Shown here piece after piece: positions 59,435 through 64,000 of a stretch of 64,000 bases of DNA. The notes beneath the pieces are model-generated. The model made no database searches and was not told the DNA's origin. It saw nothing but the letters and a program-made list of their open reading frames with translations. The DNA lies in NCBI GenBank assembly GCA_002352205.1, contig DEHZ01000010.1, positions 620,245 to 684,244 of the forward strand, in the 5' to 3' direction. Positions within the stretch are counted from its first letter, which is position 1, and each line of letters opens with the position of its first letter. A program made the translations under genes and the position numbers. This DNA comes from Flavobacterium sp. UBA2787. GTDB lineage: Bacteria; Bacteroidota; Bacteroidia; Flavobacteriales; Flavobacteriaceae.

Positions 59435-60614
59435 GCTAAAACCAAGTCATAAAAACGTTCATCCGCTTCGGGGAATACTTATTAAAGGTTCTTCTCCTTT
59501 GACATGGTTAAAAGCGATGGATGAATTTCAATTGAATTTATCAGTAGCACAATGCTATCCAATTCCAGGAATAAAAGCAAACGAAATTTATGGTTGTTTG
59601 GTTGTGATTTCTTCATCTGATTTACAATCTATCAAACAATTTAATCAGCATGTTTGTGTTCAATTAGTTGAAAATCGTCTTTTTATACCTGCATTTTCAA
59701 CTATTTCACCATTGCTTTCAGCTGAAGAAATTGAGACAGTTTTTAATCGATGCCTTCATTTTTTGCATCCGGAATTAGGATTAGTAGAACTAAACGACCC
59801 GATTGATTGGCGAATGATTTTACAACCATATCGATCAATTACCATTGCAATTGAACAACCTCATTCTGGTGTGTTTATTCCTAAAAATATTCAGTCTTTC
59901 CGTCTGGAAATGGATGCTAATAAACTATTAATGGAAATTGAAAAGCCCTTAACAGAGGAAGAGAAATTGGCGAAATTACCATTCAATTTAAAGAAATTAA
60001 TGGCAGGAAATGAGCGTGAAATGGAAAAATTTATGGCATTTATGGAAAAAAATCCTGAATTGGCCATGAAATATGCTTTACCACTTGATACTTTAGGAAC
60101 TGGCAGAGGAAGTTTAATGGGCGAATTTAATTTTGGAGGTGGTTTTATGCAAAGTTTCATGGGCTTTTTTGGCGTAAAGAAAACATCAGGATCGGGTATA
60201 AGTTCTTATTTCAAAGGATTTCTGAAGATTTTTTGGAGTTTATTTTTTACAGGAATTCTGCTCTACTTTTTGTTTTCGCTTGTTGATGGTGCTTCCTCAC
60301 GTGAAATTGGCTCGTCACCAACTGTTTCATCCAATTTTTGGAATGTTGTTATACTCGTTGTTTTTTGTTGTACCCTAGTTGGTTTGTTTATTAAACTATT
60401 TTTAAACTCGACTTTTAGTATTTCAGGTACTGCTAAACCATTTTCTAGAGTTGCTATGGTAGTGATTCTATTTGTAGTGCTTTTTTATCTTTTAATGCCA
60501 ATTTATAGTTTGTATGGATTTACTAAATGGTATGTTTTAGGTACTTTAGTAATTATAGGCATTCTTATGTATCGATTGTTTCATGCAGATAAAGACATTT
60601 TTGGAGATGAATAA
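59424..60614 (+). CDS. bpX6-like domain protein with C-terminal membrane segments
   Basis: 396 residues. The N-terminal about 150 residues contain HPLRGILIKGSSPLTWLKAMDEFQLNLSVAQCYPIPG, which resembles the 'HPxRGxLxxG' opening of bpX6-type proteins (recalled, moderate trust). A glycine- and methionine-rich middle follows, then three hydrophobic helices (IFWSLFFTGILLYFLFSLV; VVILVVFCCTLVGLFIKLF; VAMVVILFVVLFYLLMPIYS) and a fourth near the end. It overlaps the vWA gene by 11 bp. It probably anchors the complex at the inner membrane. Confidence 0.72.
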   Translation: MFLKLKPSHKNVHPLRGILIKGSSPLTWLKAMDEFQLNLSVAQCYPIPGIKANEIYGCLVVISSSDLQSIKQFNQHVCVQLVENRLFIPAFSTISPLLSAEEIETVFNRCLHFLHPELGLVELNDPIDWRMILQPYRSITIAIEQPHSGVFIPKNIQSFRLEMDANKLLMEIEKPLTEEEKLAKLPFNLKKLMAGNEREMEKFMAFMEKNPELAMKYALPLDTLGTGRGSLMGEFNFGGGFMQSFMGFFGVKKTSGSGISSYFKGFLKIFWSLFFTGILLYFLFSLVDGASSREIGSSPTVSSNFWNVVILVVFCCTLVGLFIKLFLNSTFSISGTAKPFSRVAMVVILFVVLFYLLMPIYSLYGFTKWYVLGTLVIIGILMYRLFHADKDIFGDE

Positions 60615-61623
60615 AAAGTATCAATCTTTTGAAGATAAAGTGTTTGCAGTAGTGTTACTATTACTTTTAATTAAGATAGTATATATTTTGTTGAGCATTG
60701 GAGATGTTACAAGTATTCAATTTATGAATTCTTTTTTTGGAACATTATTTTTTGGGTTAATTATTTTAGTGTTGCTAAGAGGTTTTACGGGTAATTTCAA
60801 TGATTTCACTTCGGGGAATGGAGATGGATATGATTCTTCTGTTTATTTAAGGGAAAGTGTTTTTGATAAAATAGCTCAGAAATACAGAGATTTAGCTGCA
60901 AAAAATATTCAAGAAGGAAATTATCAAAAAGCAGCCTATATATATTTAAAACTATTAAAAGATCCTTACACAGCTGCTAGTACACTTTATGATGGTGGTT
61001 ACTATTTAGAGGCCGCAGCAATAAATCTTAACTATTTAAAAAATGAAGAACGAGCGGCTGAATGTTTTGAAAAAGGAAAATCGTATTCTGAAGCTTTAAA
61101 GTTATATAAGAAACTAGAACTACATGAAAAAACAGGCGATGTTTATTTGCTTATGAATAATCGTAAAGATGCTTTAATTTACTTTGAAAAGGCAATTGAA
61201 TCTCATATAAGTTTAAAACAATATATAAAAGCCTCACTAATTTACCAATTTAAAATTGAATCCTTTAGTAAAACTCAGGAAATGCTAATGAATGGCTGGG
61301 ATGAAAATGCCGATGCTCAAAATTGTTTAAAACATTACTTTGATAATATTGTTAAACCTGAAACATTGCTAACCGAAATTCAATCTGTTTATGAAAGTAA
61401 AACCACAGAAAGAAATTTGGAGTCGTTTTTACAAATCATCAAGCTTCAATATAAAAAAGATGAAACATTACAACAAAAAGTAAAAGCCATAAGTTATGAA
61501 ATTATTGCAAAATTGATTGACCAGAAGCCTGAAATATGTTCAGAATTAGCTTTTTTTAATCAAGATAATGTATCCATAACTAAGGATATTTTAAAATTTA
61601 AGTTGAACAAAAAAAGACAATAA
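60607..61623 (+). CDS. Membrane-anchored helical-repeat (TPR-like) protein
   Basis: 338 residues from the ATG at 60607, which overlaps the previous stop by 8 bp; an in-frame ATG at 60583 is an alternative. Two transmembrane helices near the start (VFAVVLLLLLIKIVYILL; FFGTLFFGLIILVLL) are followed by a cytoplasmic alpha-solenoid with TPR-like units (AAKNIQEGNYQKAAYIYLKL; YDGGYYLEAAAINLNYL; FEKGKSYSEALKLYKKL; LMNNRKDALIYFEKA). Last gene of the operon. The likely role is a protein-protein scaffold at the membrane. Confidence 0.75.
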   Translation: MNKKYQSFEDKVFAVVLLLLLIKIVYILLSIGDVTSIQFMNSFFGTLFFGLIILVLLRGFTGNFNDFTSGNGDGYDSSVYLRESVFDKIAQKYRDLAAKNIQEGNYQKAAYIYLKLLKDPYTAASTLYDGGYYLEAAAINLNYLKNEERAAECFEKGKSYSEALKLYKKLELHEKTGDVYLLMNNRKDALIYFEKAIESHISLKQYIKASLIYQFKIESFSKTQEMLMNGWDENADAQNCLKHYFDNIVKPETLLTEIQSVYESKTTERNLESFLQIIKLQYKKDETLQQKVKAISYEIIAKLIDQKPEICSELAFFNQDNVSITKDILKFKLNKKRQ

Positions 61624-61625
61624 AG

Positions 61626-62954
61626 TTATTCCCCCATCATTTTTACACCCAAAATGTGTTTACAAATCCCTCTTTTTCCCTGATAGGTTGTAAACCAATC
61701 GCAGGTGCAATGTTGATTGTTACCATCCAGAATGACCCGATGTGTTACACCAGTTCCTTTTACATTAGCTTCGATGTAATTGTGTCGTTTTGTTACTATT
61801 TGGATGTCTTCATTATCAATTAATTTTTTTGCATTTTTTAAACGAGGATTAAGACTAAGAATTCTTTCTGTTTTAAATGGTAATCGTCTATAAAAGTGAT
61901 TTCTTTGTGTAATATCATATCCCAATAATCCCATTGACGATAGACTGGCTGTCAAATTCTCCATTGTTTTAAAATCGATATCATTTTCTAATGAAAGTAG
62001 GGTAGGGTCAAAAGATTCATTTGATTTTAATAGACTATTTAAACCATAAATCCACTCGACGGGTAAATTTTCAGACATGTTTTCCAATGCTTTTCCTTCT
62101 CCTGAAAAACCACGGTAAGCATCAGGAGAAAAGGCCATAAGTAATTGCATTTTTCCAAATTCTGCAACCACTGCACAAGTTTCCTTATCCATAGATTCAT
62201 AAATCATAATTTTCTCAACAATCGGTAGAATTCCTTCCAATAGTCGAAGTCTATGAATTCCGCCAATTCTGGTACTATCTATCGTTGATAAAGTTGAAAA
62301 CATAAATTTATCGGCTCTTTTAGTAATATAGAATTCTCCTTTTACATTTCCTTTAGGAAGGTTTTGAAAAAGTTGAATGGTTTGTATTTTAGACAATTCA
62401 AATTTCAATTCCATATCAGCTAAATAGAGTTGAACACTCGTTAATCCTTTTATCCAGCGGGTTGGAAGTGTAACTTTTTTTTCTACTACTTTCGTTTTGG
62501 TGGTTATCACTTGAACGTCGTGTTGACCTACAGCAAGCGTTACCTTTTCATTTTTTTGTATTGCATTTAAAGCATTCAGCATAGGTTCATTAAAATCAAC
62601 ATTGGTCGTTCCTGATGCAATGAATTCTCCATCAATTGCTTCCGGTTTCATGTCTAAGCGAACATAAACGCCATTGCAGGATGAGAAACCTTCAAACCGA
62701 AGTCGTTCTGCACCGGCAGACACAATTGGATCGCGAAGACTTGGCGGAATCGGACCAAAACTGGATCGAACCACTTTTGCAATGGTGCTCCAACATTTGG
62801 CAGTAATATAGGGTTCTGTTAAACTACCCCAAAAAAAGCATGGAATTGTATTTACTTCTTCAATTTCTGATTGATGAGCCATTACCAAATTATTAATTCC
62901 TTTGGTTTTATTGAGAGTAGAAATACTTTGATATTTATATTGTAAATCATTCAT
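61626..62954 (-). CDS. SWIM zinc-finger protein
   Basis: 442 residues. The C-terminal SWIM motif CxC...CxH is visible in NNQHCTCDWFTTYQGKRGICKHILGVKM. The N-terminal region (SLTEPYITAKCWSTIAKVVRSSFGPIPPSLRDPIVSAG) is typical of SWIM proteins that accompany MoxR-vWA gene sets such as E. coli YehQ with YehL/YehP. SWIM fingers bind DNA or protein. It converges on the operon with a 2-bp gap and starts 2 bp after the next gene upstream. Confidence 0.88.
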   Translation of the reverse strand: MNDLQYKYQSISTLNKTKGINNLVMAHQSEIEEVNTIPCFFWGSLTEPYITAKCWSTIAKVVRSSFGPIPPSLRDPIVSAGAERLRFEGFSSCNGVYVRLDMKPEAIDGEFIASGTTNVDFNEPMLNALNAIQKNEKVTLAVGQHDVQVITTKTKVVEKKVTLPTRWIKGLTSVQLYLADMELKFELSKIQTIQLFQNLPKGNVKGEFYITKRADKFMFSTLSTIDSTRIGGIHRLRLLEGILPIVEKIMIYESMDKETCAVVAEFGKMQLLMAFSPDAYRGFSGEGKALENMSENLPVEWIYGLNSLLKSNESFDPTLLSLENDIDFKTMENLTASLSSMGLLGYDITQRNHFYRRLPFKTERILSLNPRLKNAKKLIDNEDIQIVTKRHNYIEANVKGTGVTHRVILDGNNQHCTCDWFTTYQGKRGICKHILGVKMMGE

Positions 62955-62956
62955 AG

Positions 62957-64000
62957 CTAAGAGATTGGTAGTTGTTTGATTAATTGTTTTAATGAATTGT
63001 TCTCTTTGTGTTTTTCAAAAAAAGCGATACTTTCAGAAGAAGGCTTACTATTTGTTTTTAGTGTAACATCCACATAATTTTCAACCATTTTTTTAAAGTT
63101 TGTAGGCAATTTATCTTTGATAACGAATCGTTTAAAAATCCCATCTAATACTAAAAATAAAGCGGCATTATGTTGAGGCGAAGTATCTTTTAACGCTATA
63201 ACTCCGTCAACCATTCGCAGTAAAACACCATATTTATTTGAAACTAATAAGGCTATTTTTTCAGAAAAAGCATGTATGTCAATTGCTTGTTTTTCTACTA
63301 AATTAATTAAAACCTCAGAAGCCAATAACCTAACTTCTTTTTTTTCTTGAAAAAAACAACAAGCAAAAACGAGTAAGGAGGTATCAGTAAATTGAAATCC
63401 ATTCTGGTTTATTACATTTAAAAAACCTTTTAACTCATTGTTTGTTCCATCGGCAGTTTTGCAGTTTTTTTTCAGCAAAAGACAAGCCAATGGTTCGTTA
63501 TTTTGGGGCATTAGGCTATTCCAGTAATATGTGTTTTCGTCGGAATTCAAAACATATTCAGAATGCCAAGTATATCTTTCTTTTTTGGGATGCAAATCTA
63601 AATTATAAATAAAATTTCTAGGAACCGATTTTTCAACTGGAAGGTTGTATCGTAACTCCGTCCAAGATGGCGAACGTTCCAATTCCTTTGTTTGATAATT
63701 TTTCCATTCATTCCATTTCTCTTTAAACTCAATTTTTGGGACAAAAGGAGCTGTTACAAAAGGAATATCCTTGAGTTCGGTTTTTTCAAAATCATTAAAA
63801 GTATCATTAGGATAAAAAGTTCGTGCAGCCACAGCCCAAAGTGCTAATTTTTCTGCGTTTTGCGAATTTCCGGTTGCTTTTTGAAAAAGTTTTGATAATA
63901 GTGAAGTCGAATTGCTATTGATTTTAAGTTCATTTGAAGTACCTAAACAATACGCCATTAATTCCTTCATTTCAGGATTTAATTTATCTAATAAAGGAAT
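62957..64000 (-). CDS. DUF6493-like HEAT-repeat protein, N-terminus outside the window
   Basis: The frame is open to the window edge: codons before the internal Met at 63970 (IPLLDKLNPE) continue it, so 5' sequence is missing. The visible 347 residues include GTSNELKINS, KLALWAVAARTFYPNDTFNDFEKTEL and helical repeats (LLVFACCFFQEKKEVRLLASEVLINLVEKQAIDI; GVLLRMVDGVIALKDTSPQHNAALFLVLDGIF). This fits the DUF6493-type solenoid proteins that pair with SWIM proteins. It ends 2 bp before the SWIM gene, giving an operon. Confidence 0.75.
   Translation of the reverse strand: MPLLDKLNPEMKELMAYCLGTSNELKINSNSTSLLSKLFQKATGNSQNAEKLALWAVAARTFYPNDTFNDFEKTELKDIPFVTAPFVPKIEFKEKWNEWKNYQTKELERSPSWTELRYNLPVEKSVPRNFIYNLDLHPKKERYTWHSEYVLNSDENTYYWNSLMPQNNEPLACLLLKKNCKTADGTNNELKGFLNVINQNGFQFTDTSLLVFACCFFQEKKEVRLLASEVLINLVEKQAIDIHAFSEKIALLVSNKYGVLLRMVDGVIALKDTSPQHNAALFLVLDGIFKRFVIKDKLPTNFKKMVENYVDVTLKTNSKPSSESIAFFEKHKENNSLKQLIKQLPIS

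Overview
The window looks like a chromosome segment from a Flavobacterium-type member of the Bacteroidota. Supporting signs: AT-rich DNA; promoters of the TTG-N(17-23)-TAnnTTTG class with little Shine-Dalgarno signal; many short lipoprotein or '...FAQ/FSQ' secretion signals; and family combinations typical of this group (GH3/beta-lactamase fusion lipoprotein, CAL67264-type membrane protein, fused E1 alpha/beta dehydrogenase, HsdR_N-like protein beside holA, SUI1-like protein). No rRNA, CRISPR array, transposase or phage structural gene was seen.

Positions 1-49,630 are mostly ordinary chromosome. In order: a cut-off gene end; GH3/serine-hydrolase lipoprotein; M28 peptidase; SRPBCC protein, pyrE and a divergent Nudix gene; M14 carboxypeptidase; DbpA-like helicase; ddl-coaD; PASTA protein and an RluD-type pseudouridine synthase; a low-complexity secreted protein; an Asp-box lipoprotein; an ECF sigma operon; OmpA lipoprotein; GT2, HsdR_N-like and holA; ettA; a TPR hybrid histidine kinase; an RhlE-like helicase; hutG-like and hutI; corA; several secreted or lipoprotein hypotheticals; a nucleoside phosphorylase; SUI1; a GxxExxY gene inside 40-bp inverted repeats; an IPNS-like oxygenase; E1 alpha/beta; an archaemetzincin lipoprotein; ogt. 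Near the end of this part a large TPR-DUF3857-transglutaminase gene (45,516-49,259) is split by one in-frame TAA.

Positions 49,631-53,892 are the most unusual part. They hold a promoter/39-aa ORF/terminator unit, then a second promoter whose leader can fold into mutually exclusive antiterminator and terminator hairpins. Five tRNA or tRNA-like genes follow (Asn-GTT, an aberrant Asp-GTC, Ser-GCT, Arg-TCG, Pro-TGG), then a 106-aa ORF of unknown function. Next comes a 631-bp structured non-coding stretch in which two consecutive tRNA-like units have the T-arm and 3' acceptor strand BEFORE the 5' acceptor strand and D-arm, joined by CATNNAA loops; this is a circularly permuted tRNA layout. Directly downstream lie an SPFH/Band-7 (slipin-like) protein, a 31-aa hydrophobic ORF and a DEDDh 3'-5' exonuclease.

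Positions 53,893-64,000 carry a tightly coupled seven-gene operon: compact endonuclease V, a 218-aa protein, MoxR AAA+ ATPase, a 235-aa protein, a large protein with a degenerate vWA plus propeller-like region, a membrane-anchored 396-aa protein and a membrane-anchored helical-repeat protein. Converging on it are a SWIM zinc-finger protein and a HEAT-like (DUF6493-like) protein cut by the window edge. This set matches the MoxR-vWA-beta-propeller (bpX) ternary systems proposed as NTP-dependent conflict systems. Together with the tRNA-like RNAs, the Band-7 protein and two nucleases, it suggests an RNA-centred stress or defence island. That functional link is inference from gene content and order.
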